64,000 bases of DNA from Acidobacteriota bacterium (GCA_018001935.1 JAGNHB010000001.1:124001-188000); one strand, 5' to 3'; counted from the first letter of the stretch, positions 17,277 to 26,628 are shown. A program made the numbers and translations. Notes: generated by a model not told the origin, from the letters alone.

Positions 17277-18359
17277 CTACTGCCACCGGAACCATCGCAG
17301 GGCCAGCAGGAAGCCGCCCACGCACCAGGCGGCCAGGACCGCCATCTCGGACCAGGCGGCCACGAGAGGGAGCCCGTCGTTGACGATCATCCGCATGGCG
17401 TCGTTGGCGGCGGTGAGCGGCAGCGCCCGGATGAAGGGCTGGAAGGACTCCGGGAACCGGGCGTAGGAAAAGAAGGCCCCGGAGAAGACCCACATGGGCA
17501 GCATCACCAGGTTCATCCAGCCCATGACCACCTCGGTGGTCCGCGGGCGGGCCGCCACCAGGAGCCCCAGGCCGGCGAAGGCGAAGGAGGTGGCCAGGGC
17601 CACGACCACCAGGTCCAGGATCGCCCCGTGGACCTTCACGCCGAAGAGGAGCCAGCCGAAGCCCACCAGGGCGAACATCTCCGGCAGCAGCAGGACCAGC
17701 CGGGAGAGGATGTACGCCAGCAGGAAGTGGGCCCGCCGCATGGGGGTGGCCGCGTAGCGTTTCAGGAGCTTGTTGACCCGGGCCTCAACCACGGCGTAGC
17801 CGATCCCCCACATCCCGCTCCCCATGAGGTTGAGCCCGATCAGGCCCGGGATCAGGAAGTCGATGTAGCGGGAGCCGGGCCGGCTGAAAGGGCTCTCCCC
17901 GGATGGGAGGGCGTCCCGGCGGCCGGCCGCGCGCTGGAGGAGGTTCTCGGTCACCAGGCGAGCGTAGCGGGAGTCCCCCCGCGTGGGGTCGAAGCGGTAG
18001 GTGACCCGGACGGTCCCGCCCGGCGGGGTGGTCTCCGCCACCACCAGGAGGTCCAGTTTTCCCTTGCCCAGGCTCTTCTCGGCCTCTGCCTCGGAGAGTT
18101 TCTCGAGGTGGGCCTCCGGGCCCAGGAGGGTTTCCACCCGTCGAACGGCGGCGGCCTCCCCCAGCACCGCCAGCCGCGGCTTCTCTGGCGGGGCGCTCCG
18201 GAAAGCGCTCCCCAGGGCCAGGGCCAGCAGCACCGGGAAACCGAAGGTCCAGAAGAGGGCTTCCTTTTCCCGGAAAAACTCGAGGATGCGCGTCCGGGTG
18301 AGTTCCCGGAGCGGGCTGAAACGGGCCGGACCGGTAGAGGGGGGCCTGGGGTCACTCAT
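17277..18359 (-). CDS. ABC-2 type transporter permease
   Basis: A 360-residue permease of an export ABC system. One N-terminal helix (about 36-55) is followed by an extracytoplasmic domain of about 110 residues, then five to six helices from about residue 165 on. PGLIGLNLMGSGMWG and the MPMWVFSGAFFSYARFPE loop are typical of ABC-2 permeases. Its start overlaps the ATPase stop by 8 nt, so the two form one unit. Substrate unknown (drug, lipid or polymer). The 15-bp repeat array begins just after its stop codon. Confidence 0.92.
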   Translation of the reverse strand: MSDPRPPSTGPARFSPLRELTRTRILEFFREKEALFWTFGFPVLLALALGSAFRSAPPEKPRLAVLGEAAAVRRVETLLGPEAHLEKLSEAEAEKSLGKGKLDLLVVAETTPPGGTVRVTYRFDPTRGDSRYARLVTENLLQRAAGRRDALPSGESPFSRPGSRYIDFLIPGLIGLNLMGSGMWGIGYAVVEARVNKLLKRYAATPMRRAHFLLAYILSRLVLLLPEMFALVGFGWLLFGVKVHGAILDLVVVALATSFAFAGLGLLVAARPRTTEVVMGWMNLVMLPMWVFSGAFFSYARFPESFQPFIRALPLTAANDAMRMIVNDGLPLVAAWSEMAVLAAWCVGGFLLALRWFRWQ

Positions 18360-19392
18360 CGCGAAGCTCCCGTCCCGTGAGGTGGATGAAAACGTCTTCC
18401 AGCGTGGGCTGGTGGGTGGTCAGGGAGGCGATCTCGGTATCGCGTTCCTCGAGCAGGGAAAGGAGGGCCGGGAGGGCGTGCCCGATCCGTGTCACGGTGA
18501 GGCGGAGTCGGCCGTCGCGCTCCCGAACGTCGCGGACGCCGGGGAGGCCGTCCAGCAGGGCGAGGTCCAGGGGGGGGCGGGGGACGAACTCCACGATCTG
18601 GGCGGCGTCCAGCGCCGCGATCAGTTCGGCGGGGGAGCCGAGGGCGATCACCTTCCCGTGGTCCATGACGGCGACGCGGTCGCAGAGCCGGGCGGCCTCC
18701 TCCATGTAGTGGGTGGTGAGGAGGACGGTCCCCCCCTTCCGCTTGAACGCCTCCACCAGGTCCCAGATCTTGCGGCGGGCCTGGGGGTCCAGCCCGGTGG
18801 TGGGCTCGTCCAGGAAGAGCAGTTCGGGGTCGCCGGTCAGGGCGCAGGCGAGGGCCATGCGCTGCCGTTGCCCGCCGGAGAGCTTGCCGACACGGGCCAG
18901 GCGCTTCTCGTCCAGTTCCACCTCGGCGATGGCCTGGTCGGGGTCCCGACCGTTCCGGTAGAAACTCCGGAAGAGGCGGACGGTTTCCAGGACCGTCAGT
19001 TTTTCCGGGAACCGGGTCTCCTGGAGCAACACCCCCAGGCGCTCCCGGCAGGCGTGGTCCCCGCCGCGGCCCCAGGTGTGGCCGAGGACTTCCACGAGAC
19101 CCGCGTCGGCGGGGAGGAGGCCTTCAAGGATCTCCACGGTGGTGGTCTTCCCGGCGCCGTTGGGCCCGAGGAGCCCGAAACACTCGCCCCGGCCGACTTC
19201 CAGGTCCAGCCCCGCCACGGCGGTGACGTCCTTGTAGCGCTTGACCAGCCCGGCGCAGCGGATGGCGGGCCCCGTCCGGGGATCGTGGACTGGAGCGGGA
19301 TGATCTTGACCGGGACGGAGGGCAGGCATGCCGCCCGGCGCGGAAAAAGGTTCTGTGGAGCGGGGCCGGGGTGTTGTGGAGGGGTCGGGCAT
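18352..19392 (-). CDS. ABC-2 type transporter ATP-binding protein
   Basis: A 346-residue ATPase of the CcmA/DrrA group that pairs with the following permease. Walker A GPNGAGKTTT (near residue 75), signature LSGGQRQRMALA, Walker B LLFLDEPTTGLD and H-loop TTHYMEEA are intact, and the C-terminal extension ends in the family motif PTLEDVFIHLTGREL. The first 45 residues are Pro-rich and unconserved, so a start nearer residue 22 is possible. A good promoter lies 63 bp upstream. Confidence 0.93.
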   Translation of the reverse strand: MPDPSTTPRPRSTEPFSAPGGMPALRPGQDHPAPVHDPRTGPAIRCAGLVKRYKDVTAVAGLDLEVGRGECFGLLGPNGAGKTTTVEILEGLLPADAGLVEVLGHTWGRGGDHACRERLGVLLQETRFPEKLTVLETVRLFRSFYRNGRDPDQAIAEVELDEKRLARVGKLSGGQRQRMALACALTGDPELLFLDEPTTGLDPQARRKIWDLVEAFKRKGGTVLLTTHYMEEAARLCDRVAVMDHGKVIALGSPAELIAALDAAQIVEFVPRPPLDLALLDGLPGVRDVRERDGRLRLTVTRIGHALPALLSLLEERDTEIASLTTHQPTLEDVFIHLTGRELRDE

Positions 19393-19454
19393 GGTCGGTG
19401 GTCCTCGCGTGTTCTCTTCGCCCCGGTCCTTTCGGGGCGAAGCGATGAAAGCGG

Positions 19455-19483
19455 ATGATAACCGGTTTGCCCACCGAAGTCAA
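19455..19483 (-). promoter_or_regulatory. Sigma70-type promoter for the ABC-2 exporter operon
   Basis: Minus strand TTGACT (19483-19478), 17-bp spacer, TATCAT (19460-19455). Start point near 19448, leader about 55 nt to the ATG at 19392. One of the best consensus matches in the window. Confidence 0.6.
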
Positions 19484-19600
19484 AAGCGGATGATGGGTTC
19501 ATGTCCGGGGATACGGGAGTGCCTCACCGGAGGGCCTGAGGTGCGGCGGCCCTCCCCGCAGCCGACTTCTTCCTGCCTGCAATGGACAGGAGTGAACCCC

Positions 19601-20353
19601 TCAGCGTTTCCCGAGGATGCTCAGCACGAAGCGGACGGCCATCACCGCCAGGCAGCCGATGACGAGGTAGAAGCTGTAGTCGAAGAGGGCCCGGAAGACG
19701 AGGTTCCCCCGCCGGAGCACCACCACCGCGTCGGCGTAGATGATCTCGCACCCCCGGTCGTTCCGGACGGTGCTCGTGGTTCGCGTCCCCCAGCCGTTGG
19801 GAAGGCGGACGCGATAGTCCACGAGGAGGCCCCGGACCTTCACCTGGTCCCCGGTCCGGATCTCCTCCAGCACCCGGCTGACCGCGTCATTCGCCGGGAT
19901 GATGTGGTTGTTGGCGATCTGGTTGAGGTTGAAGCGGCTCCCCAGTTCCGCGCTGTCCCACCGGCACCAGCAGGTGAACTCGCCGTGGGAGAACTTCACC
20001 CGGTGGAAGACGTCGCTGGCGACATTGCGTCCCCAGAGGACGCACAGGTCCTTGGTGTTGAAGGGGTCATCCCGGTGGGTCATGTCGTGCCAGGCGTTGC
20101 TGTCGTAGTAGGAGACCACCAGGCCGGCGAACTCGTAGTGAAACCGGGGCGTCAGTTCGGCGGTGTAACCGTCCCGGTCCACCTTGAACGGCGCGGCGTC
20201 GGTGGGGGTCTGAACCGGTTCGGCGGCCAGGTCGGGCAGGATGTCCCCCACCGGGGGGAGCGACTCCCGCCCCCAGTAGGAAACCACCAGGGTCAGTGCC
20301 CCGGCGGCCAGGAAGAGGCGCAACAGGATTGTCGTCATCGAGGTGTTTTGCAT
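19601..20353 (-). CDS. Membrane-anchored protein of unknown function with a large extracytoplasmic domain
   Basis: About 250 residues. An N-terminal helix (about 8-25), a soluble domain of about 190 residues and a C-terminal helix (about 225-245) ending LSILGKR give a two-pass topology with the domain outside the cytoplasm. The domain contains HDMTHRDDPFN, DLCVLWGRN and WCRWDSAELG and looks like a recurrent family of conserved hypothetical proteins, but I cannot name a function. The ATG at 20353 follows GAGGG; ATG codons 39 nt upstream and 15 nt downstream are alternatives. No gene is tightly linked. Confidence 0.75.
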   Translation of the reverse strand: MQNTSMTTILLRLFLAAGALTLVVSYWGRESLPPVGDILPDLAAEPVQTPTDAAPFKVDRDGYTAELTPRFHYEFAGLVVSYYDSNAWHDMTHRDDPFNTKDLCVLWGRNVASDVFHRVKFSHGEFTCWCRWDSAELGSRFNLNQIANNHIIPANDAVSRVLEEIRTGDQVKVRGLLVDYRVRLPNGWGTRTTSTVRNDRGCEIIYADAVVVLRRGNLVFRALFDYSFYLVIGCLAVMAVRFVLSILGKR

Positions 20354-20535
20354 GGGCCCTCGTCCCGCCGGGCGGAAAACCGCGAACCACACGAAGAGAC
20401 TCGAATGCCTGGAATTACGGCAGTGTTCCTTGCGCGCTCGCGCCGGGGTGCCCGATGCTCAAGGCCTCGGCACCGCGGCCGCGGGGACCGCTTCCCGCGC
20501 CTGTCTCCTCGCGGAATTGGGGTCCGCCCGATGGG

Positions 20536-22347
20536 TCAGTTTGCGAAGCACTGTGCCAGGAGAACGTAGTCGGCGGCGTTCACCGTCCCGTTCCGGTCCA
20601 GGTCCGCCGACAGGATCACGGCGTTGAAGTTGCCTTCCCCCTGCCCGATGTCGCCGGCGACGTAACGGGCGAAGATCAGCAGGTCCACGGCGTCGGTCCT
20701 GCGGCTGACGTTGAGGTCGCCCGTCACGAAGACCCCCCGCCGGACGAACTCGTCGTAGATCGCCCACTGATTCTGCCGGCCGAACAGCTGGGCGTCGGCC
20801 TCCAGCATGGCCGTGGCCCCGCCGTAGAAAGTGGGGCCGTAGGGCATCAGGTAGTGGCTCTGCAGGACGATGCGGTCGGTGACGTTCTTCCCGAGCTGGA
20901 GGAAGAGGTTCACCAGGGCGCACGACCAGATCTCCCCGTCGGTGTGGATCTGCCCCGTCATGTCGTCCGGGTAGACCTTCCCCGTGTCCGTCCGCCTCAG
21001 GCAGGGCGGGTCGAAGAAGGAGATGGTGGCAAAGTCCCACTCCGCGATGCAGAAAGGGTCGAAACTGTTGGCGACGCTGTGGTTGTAGGTGTTGCTGAAG
21101 GCCCAGTAGTCGCTGAAGCCCTCGCCGATGGAGCCCGCCTGGCCGTACTCGAGGAAATAGTTGGGGCTGGTGCTGTCCTGGATGGCGTGGCCGAGCTCGT
21201 GGACGATGACGTCGGCGTCTTCGGCGTCCGGCACCCCGCCGTCCCCGAAGGCGATGTGCCCGCGCCCGCTCCCGTAGGGCCAGTAGTGGGAGTTGTCCGC
21301 CCCGCTGAGCCCGTGGGCGTCCACCTCGATGCGGTAGTTCATGATGCCGGTGAAGCCGAGGGCCCGGATGTGCCGGACGCAGGTGTCGATCCAGTAGTAG
21401 GCCATGACCGCCCCGAAGCCGGGGTCGGTGCGTTCGTAGACGAAGACGGGCGTGCTTTCCTGGGGCGGGGCGGTCCCCGGGGGCTCGTTGGACAGGGAAC
21501 TGATCTTCACGTGGGGGCCGACCAGGGCGTATTTCCCGTTCACCGGCGCGTCCAGGCCTTGCAGCGTCACGGAGGTGTAGGCGCCCTCGAAGTCCGCCGG
21601 GGGCGACGTCGGGGTCAGCGCCGTGTTGTTGAGTGCGTTCACGGGATTGGGAAGGAAGACCTGGCCCGTCCCGTCCACGTGTTGCAGCCCCTGGAGGACG
21701 GCCAGGGTGCGGAGGGGCGAACCGCCGACCACGAAGATCGACCGGGCGATGGGGGACGCCCGGTGGAGCACGATCGCCCACGCGGCGCGGGGGACGCCGG
21801 CCTCGACCCAGTAAACCGGCCGGACCGATTCCGTCGCGACCGGGGAAAGAAGGGCCCCGGGGAGGACACGGGCGGGAATGAAGCCCTCCGGATGCCGGTC
21901 GAAGCCGGCCCATGCCATTTCGAGGGCCGCCCGGCGGTCCGGGAAGGTTTCATTCCAGGAAACGGGGGCGTCGGGCAGGGAGTCCACGGCGAGGTAGAGG
22001 CGGTTCTCGTGGTCCAGGTGGAGGTCGAGACGCCCGTTGAGCACCGGGATGCCGCCGTGTTCCATCGCCAGGCGGACGTGGACGCCGGCGGGGGACCGAT
22101 CGAGGCGCTCCTCCCGAAGGTCGCCCGCGGCGGAGTGAAAGCGGGCGGAGGGGGTTGTGGCGAGGAAGTGCCCCACGGCTTCCCCGGGGGAAGGGAAGGC
22201 CGGGGAGCCCGGGCCGGGCTTGAACCATCGGGCCCGCGGCGCGTCGCCCGCGGCCGGGGATGTTCCCCCGGGTGCGGCGCAGGGAGCGGGGGTCAGCAGG
22301 GCGGCCAGCAGGCACAGACAGGGTATGCGCACGGGTGACGGGTACAT
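20536..22347 (-). CDS. Exported zinc metalloprotease (M36/fungalysin-like) with dockerin-like C-terminus
   Basis: About 603 residues from the ATG at 22347, which follows AAGGAG and begins a Sec signal peptide. A fungalysin/thermolysin-type propeptide (about 60-190) precedes the catalytic domain. The zinc site is HELGH (about 382-386) with the third ligand in SIGEGFSDYW, as in gluzincins of the M36 type. The last 60 residues contain two dockerin type I-like calcium loops (GDLNVSRRTDAVDLL and ADLDRNGTVNAADYV). It probably degrades protein outside the cell. It starts 14 nt after the SpoIIE-type phosphatase gene and ends the operon. Confidence 0.9.
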   Translation of the reverse strand: MYPSPVRIPCLCLLAALLTPAPCAAPGGTSPAAGDAPRARWFKPGPGSPAFPSPGEAVGHFLATTPSARFHSAAGDLREERLDRSPAGVHVRLAMEHGGIPVLNGRLDLHLDHENRLYLAVDSLPDAPVSWNETFPDRRAALEMAWAGFDRHPEGFIPARVLPGALLSPVATESVRPVYWVEAGVPRAAWAIVLHRASPIARSIFVVGGSPLRTLAVLQGLQHVDGTGQVFLPNPVNALNNTALTPTSPPADFEGAYTSVTLQGLDAPVNGKYALVGPHVKISSLSNEPPGTAPPQESTPVFVYERTDPGFGAVMAYYWIDTCVRHIRALGFTGIMNYRIEVDAHGLSGADNSHYWPYGSGRGHIAFGDGGVPDAEDADVIVHELGHAIQDSTSPNYFLEYGQAGSIGEGFSDYWAFSNTYNHSVANSFDPFCIAEWDFATISFFDPPCLRRTDTGKVYPDDMTGQIHTDGEIWSCALVNLFLQLGKNVTDRIVLQSHYLMPYGPTFYGGATAMLEADAQLFGRQNQWAIYDEFVRRGVFVTGDLNVSRRTDAVDLLIFARYVAGDIGQGEGNFNAVILSADLDRNGTVNAADYVLLAQCFAN

Positions 22348-22361
22348 CGAAGCTCCTTGGT

Positions 22362-24560
22362 TCACGGGTTGTCCGCCGGGCGGGGCGGCAGGTCCGGGCA
22401 AGCGGCCTGCAATGGATCGGATGCATGGTCGGGCGCTCCGGTTGCGCCGACCTCGAGCAGGACGAGGGTGATGTCGTCGTGTTGGGGGACGCCGGCGAAC
22501 CACTCGGTCACGGCGGAGGTCACGGCGGAGTGAAGCTCCTCGAGGGGCCGGCCGCGGTTTTCATGGAGGGCGGCGAGAAGGCGCTCCTCGCCGAAATCCG
22601 TCCCGGACTTGTCGACGGCGTCGGGGAGACCGTCGGTGTAGACGGCGAGGAGATCGCCCGGATGCAGCGAAACCTCCCCGATCTCGAACTCGATCTCCGG
22701 GAAGACCCCCAGGACCGTCCCGCCCGTCTCGAGCCGCTCCACCCCGCCGTCGGCACGGATGAGGAAGGGGCTCTCGTGCCCGGCGTTGCAGTAGAAGAGC
22801 CGGCCGTGCCGGGTACAGAGGCGGGCGAGGAACAGGGTGGCGAATTTCTCCTCCGGGGTGATGTTGAAGAGGTGCACATTGAGCGCCTGAAGGAAGGAGT
22901 TCATCTGCCGCGTCGTCCCGCCGGGCGTGCAGGCGGTCCCTTCCAGGGGGGGCTGGGCGCGGGAGGCGCTCTGCACGCTCGCCATCAGGAGCGCGGCGGA
23001 GATCCCCTTCCCGCTGATGTCCCCCACCAGGATGTCCAGGATGCCGTCCGCCCGGGGGATGAAGTCGTAGAAGTCGCCGCTGACCTCCCGGGCCGGGCTG
23101 CATTTGCCGATGAGGGCCAGCCCCGGGACTTCCGGCAGCTTCTTGGGGAAGAACTCCTGCTGGACCTGCCGGGCGATTTCCAGTTCACGGCGTATCCGCT
23201 GCTTGTCGGCCACCTCGATGAGCAGGCCCCGAACGCTGCGGGCCATCGCGTTGAAGGACTCGGAGAGCACGCCCAGCTCGTCCCGGCGACGAACGGGGAT
23301 CTCCACGCTGAAATTGCCCTTCCGGAGTTCCTGCGTCCCCCGGTAGAGCTGGTGCATGGAGCGCGTCACGGCACGGATGATGAGCACCCCGACGACGATG
23401 GAGAACACCTCGACGACCAGGAAGAAGTAAATGAAGAAATAGAGCATCTTCAGGAAGATCTGGCCGGCGTAGGACCGGGACGAGAGGTACTCCAGGACGG
23501 TTTTCAGGGGGATGCGGAGGTGGATGGCCAGGGTCTTCCCGGTGGCGGACAGGGAATGGTGCTCCTGGTTGTACCAGTCGGTCGCGGTGACGGTGTCCAC
23601 GGTGGAGATGGTGAAGCTGCCCCCCGCGCCGAGGCTCGTGAACAGTTTCTCGTTGTGGGGGATGTCCGAAGCCGCGGGCGCGGAGCCGTTTCCCCGGAAC
23701 CCGTTGAAGGGGCGGAAGGAACCGTGCCGAAGGCCGGCCCGGCTGTCCCGCTCCTGGGTTTCGATGGTGGCGTAGGCCAGCAGGCTGGCGCTCTTGCTGA
23801 AGTACTGGTAGAGATCGTCGTCGAAGGGGACGAAGATGTCCATGAAGTAGGTCTGGCCGTTGACCTGCAGGGGGTTGTGGGAGTAGATGAACGCGCTGTA
23901 GTGCTTCAGGAGGACGCCGGAGTACGGGAGCTGCTGCAGCCAGTCGGGGAGGTACTCGGGGAGGAACTCCTTCGGCGGGAGAGAGGAGTGGACGGCCAGG
24001 TAGACGATGTGCCGGTTCTCGTCGAGTCGGTAGTAGAGGATGTGCGGGGCCGGGAGGTCCGGCGCCCGTTTCTCGATCACGGCGCTGAAGGTGTAGTGGA
24101 GGTAGTCGGGGTCCTCTCGGGACTCGGGCTGGTCGTAGACCGTCTGCATCAGCTCGGCGCTGAGGCTGTTCAGGCGGAACCCCAGGTTTTTCATCTCGTT
24201 GTCGTATATGAAGATGGAAAGGTTGATCAGGAAGAGGTAGAGGGTGATGACCGAGATCAGGAGGATGACCAGCAGGGGGATGAGCCCGGCGAAGAGGTGA
24301 AACACGATGATCCGGTTCCGCACGCGGAAGAGCACACGTTCCCGGAAATAGTGATACAGCCGGAAGACCGCCCACGGGATGCTGACCAGGAGGAGGGGGA
24401 GGGAGAGCAGCAGCAGGAGGGAACTCCCGGGGAAACCGCTCCACTGGAGAAGGGTCCCGACCACGTAGGACGCCATTCCCAGCGACAGGATACGGGGCAT
24501 CCAGCGGCGCCACAGGGCAGGGAACGGCCGGAGCCTGGAGGTGTCGTGCTCCGCGCTCAT
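22362..24560 (-). CDS. SpoIIE-type serine phosphatase with extracytoplasmic sensor and HAMP domain
   Basis: A 732-residue signalling protein. Two to three N-terminal helices (about 25-130) and a further helix (about 375-405) bracket an extracytoplasmic sensor region; a HAMP domain follows (about 400-455, MHQLYRGTQELRKGNFS). The C-terminal PP2C/SpoIIE domain has the metal-binding motifs SGDFYDF, VGDISGKG, YTDGLPDAVD and DDITLVLL, so it looks active. Such proteins dephosphorylate anti-anti-sigma factors; none is encoded nearby. The ATG overlaps the thioesterase stop by 4 nt. Confidence 0.93.
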   Translation of the reverse strand: MSAEHDTSRLRPFPALWRRWMPRILSLGMASYVVGTLLQWSGFPGSSLLLLLSLPLLLVSIPWAVFRLYHYFRERVLFRVRNRIIVFHLFAGLIPLLVILLISVITLYLFLINLSIFIYDNEMKNLGFRLNSLSAELMQTVYDQPESREDPDYLHYTFSAVIEKRAPDLPAPHILYYRLDENRHIVYLAVHSSLPPKEFLPEYLPDWLQQLPYSGVLLKHYSAFIYSHNPLQVNGQTYFMDIFVPFDDDLYQYFSKSASLLAYATIETQERDSRAGLRHGSFRPFNGFRGNGSAPAASDIPHNEKLFTSLGAGGSFTISTVDTVTATDWYNQEHHSLSATGKTLAIHLRIPLKTVLEYLSSRSYAGQIFLKMLYFFIYFFLVVEVFSIVVGVLIIRAVTRSMHQLYRGTQELRKGNFSVEIPVRRRDELGVLSESFNAMARSVRGLLIEVADKQRIRRELEIARQVQQEFFPKKLPEVPGLALIGKCSPAREVSGDFYDFIPRADGILDILVGDISGKGISAALLMASVQSASRAQPPLEGTACTPGGTTRQMNSFLQALNVHLFNITPEEKFATLFLARLCTRHGRLFYCNAGHESPFLIRADGGVERLETGGTVLGVFPEIEFEIGEVSLHPGDLLAVYTDGLPDAVDKSGTDFGEERLLAALHENRGRPLEELHSAVTSAVTEWFAGVPQHDDITLVLLEVGATGAPDHASDPLQAACPDLPPRPADNP

Positions 24561-25012
24561 GAATGCTCCGCCCCCGGGACGGGATTTTCGCCGAAACGAC
24601 GGAGCAGTTCCAGGAAAGGTGCGGGGAGGGCCGCGCGCTTCCCGTTCCTCCCGACCGGCAGGTGGGTGGTTTCGCCCTCCGCGACGGGCAGGCCGTCGGC
24701 CGTGAGGACGCGGTAGGCGAACCTCACCAGCCGCGGGGTGCAGGTCAGGGCCCGGGTCTCCACCCGGATGGGGTCGTCGTAGGACACGCCGCGCCGGTAG
24801 CGGCAGCGCACCTCGACCACCATCAGGAACACCCCGGCGGATCGTTCGAGGTCGGCGTAGGAGAACCCGGCCGCCCGGCAGTACTCCGTCCGGCCCACCT
24901 CGAACCAGACCAGGTGGGAAGCGTGGTGGGCCACCCCCATCTGGTCGGTTTCGGCGTAACGGACCCGCAGGGCGACCGCAACGGCGGGTCCGGAGTCGGA
25001 ACGGGGACTCAT
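24557..25012 (-). CDS. 4HBT hot-dog fold acyl-CoA thioesterase (YbgC-like)
   Basis: A 151-residue hot-dog thioesterase. The catalytic region YAETDQMGVAHHASHL carries the conserved Asp of the YbgC/4HBT group, and FEVGRTEYCRAAG follows as expected. It probably hydrolyses acyl-CoA; chain length is not predictable. It overlaps the M16-like gene upstream and the phosphatase gene downstream by 4 nt each, so it is translated as part of this operon. Longer in-frame starts lie inside the upstream gene and are rejected. Confidence 0.9.
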   Translation of the reverse strand: MSPRSDSGPAVAVALRVRYAETDQMGVAHHASHLVWFEVGRTEYCRAAGFSYADLERSAGVFLMVVEVRCRYRRGVSYDDPIRVETRALTCTPRLVRFAYRVLTADGLPVAEGETTHLPVGRNGKRAALPAPFLELLRRFGENPVPGAEHS

Positions 25013-26460
25013 GGCTGTGTCACTGGGGGGGCCGAAGCCCGGCCCGGGGCCCCTGCCGCGGTGAAGGGTCTCAGCGCGGCCGGGACGGCGTTGGAGTCCG
25101 GCAGGGCGGCAAGCGCGACGGCGACCCTGTACTTGCCCGCGGAGAAGAAAGAACGGGCCAGGAAGGGGACGTCTTCGGGGATGGCGGCGTCCATGGGGCG
25201 GAGGTAGGCCTGGTTGACCCCGTTGCCCAGCCGGAACCACTCCATCTCGGTCAGGAGGTCGAGAAAACCCTCCGTGGAGGACGTCCGGGCCTCGATGGAC
25301 CGCCGCCACTCGTCGCGGAACCGGTCGAAATCCGCCGAGCCGAGCCGGGTGTCCGCCAACCGGGACAGGACCCCCAGGGTTTCGCCGATCACCTCGAGGT
25401 CGAAGTCCGCCGGGCCTGCGATGCGGACGAGGACGTGACCGCGAAGTGCCAGCGCTTCCAGGGACGGCTCGAACCGGTATTCCGGGTACCGGACCCGGAG
25501 CCCGGCCATCCGCTGGGAGAGGAGACGGAACAGGACCCAGAGGGAAGGGTAGTCCTCACTCTTCCGGCGGATGCACTCCACCCCCACGACGGCGCAACCG
25601 TAACGGGCCCCCGGGGCGAGATGGAAAACCGTGACGGGTTGGTCGGCTGCGGGCGGGGTGAACTGGGCGACCAGCGGTTCCCCCTTGGTCCACGAGCCGA
25701 AGGACTGGATCAGGAAACGTCGGAACTCGCTTTCACCCAGGGGGGCCACCAGGCGGACAAAGCTCCGGTTGGGCATGAAGAGCCGCCGGAAGTGACGGAT
25801 CATGTCCTTCAGGTCCAGGGCCCGGACCGACAGGGCCGTGCCGTTGGGGTTGCGGGCGTACGGGAACGGGGCGTAAAGCAGGGTGTGGAAAGCGCCCTCG
25901 GCCACCCAGGCCGGGTCCCGCTCCCGGCCCTCGAGCTCCCGGGCGAGGCCGTCGCGCACCGAGAGGAAGAGGGGTTCGCTGTACTTGTCGGACTGGAGAA
26001 CGCGCGACAGGGCCTGCCCGACGGTGAAAAGGAGGGAAGACTGCCCTCTCGCCGTCAACCGGACCCCGTCATGGGTGACCAGGATGTCCGACTCGGGGAC
26101 CTCCGGGGCTCCCACCTCCTGGGCGGAGATCTCGATCTCCTGCCGGAGTCTCTCGAGCACGTAGCGGGCGGTGACGAGGGTGAGGCCTTCCTTCCCGGAA
26201 GGGTCGAAAACGGCCCCCTGCTGAAGCCCCAGCGTCAGGGCGAAACGTGCCTGGTCGGACCGAAGCATCACCCCGCCCAGCTCGTTGAGCAGGGTTTTCC
26301 GGACAAGAGGTGGCTGGGGAGCGGTCTCCGCCGGCAGAGCCGGAAGGCACGCCGCCAGGAGAGCCGCGGCGACGCACGCGCGAACGGCGGGGACCCATCG
26401 GCTGGGGAAAGGGATGAACAGGCGGGTTTCCCCGCTTTTCGAGAACATTTCCGGTGTCAT
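25009..26460 (-). CDS. Exported M16-like (insulinase-fold) protein without zinc-binding motif
   Basis: A 483-residue protein with a Sec signal region (about 22-45), then an arrangement resembling the peptidase M16 fold: first half with RSDQARFALTLGLQQGAVFDPSGKEGLTLVTARYVLER, later a block like the C-terminal M16 repeat (FMPNRSFVRLVAPLGESEF, YPSLWVLFRLLSQRM). The inverted zinc motif HxxEH expected after GKEGL is replaced by LVTAR, so it cannot be a zinc peptidase; a chaperone, inhibitor or partner role is possible. First gene of the four-gene operon, preceded by a -10 box and a palindrome. Confidence 0.78.
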   Translation of the reverse strand: MTPEMFSKSGETRLFIPFPSRWVPAVRACVAAALLAACLPALPAETAPQPPLVRKTLLNELGGVMLRSDQARFALTLGLQQGAVFDPSGKEGLTLVTARYVLERLRQEIEISAQEVGAPEVPESDILVTHDGVRLTARGQSSLLFTVGQALSRVLQSDKYSEPLFLSVRDGLARELEGRERDPAWVAEGAFHTLLYAPFPYARNPNGTALSVRALDLKDMIRHFRRLFMPNRSFVRLVAPLGESEFRRFLIQSFGSWTKGEPLVAQFTPPAADQPVTVFHLAPGARYGCAVVGVECIRRKSEDYPSLWVLFRLLSQRMAGLRVRYPEYRFEPSLEALALRGHVLVRIAGPADFDLEVIGETLGVLSRLADTRLGSADFDRFRDEWRRSIEARTSSTEGFLDLLTEMEWFRLGNGVNQAYLRPMDAAIPEDVPFLARSFFSAGKYRVAVALAALPDSNAVPAALRPFTAAGAPGRASAPPVTQP

Positions 26461-26489
26461 CGGCGTGATCGGGTCCTTTGCATCTCAAT

Positions 26490-26503
26490 GCCTCGAACGA
26501 GGC
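26490..26503. promoter_or_regulatory. 14-bp palindrome at the start point of the M16-like operon
   Basis: GCCTCG-AA-CGAGGC, centred about 11 bp downstream of the minus-strand -10 box TATACT (26512-26507). Its place over the predicted transcription start is where a repressor operator would sit; the -35 region is poor. Confidence 0.35.
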
Positions 26504-26568
26504 GGAAGTATAACACACATCCGAAAACCCGTTATGGGCGTTTTTTTTTCCCGCAAGCAACTTTATGA

Positions 26569-26596
26569 TTGAATCCAGAATAGTTTGACGTATACT
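26569..26596 (+). promoter_or_regulatory. Sigma70-type promoter upstream of the 25-codon ORF
   Basis: TTGAAT (26569-26574), 16-bp spacer, TATACT (26591-26596). Start point near 26603, 26 nt before the small ORF. The same transcript probably continues into the gene at 26833. Confidence 0.55.
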
Positions 26597-26628
26597 GACT
26601 CCGAGTGGTCAATATCGGGAGAAAGAAC

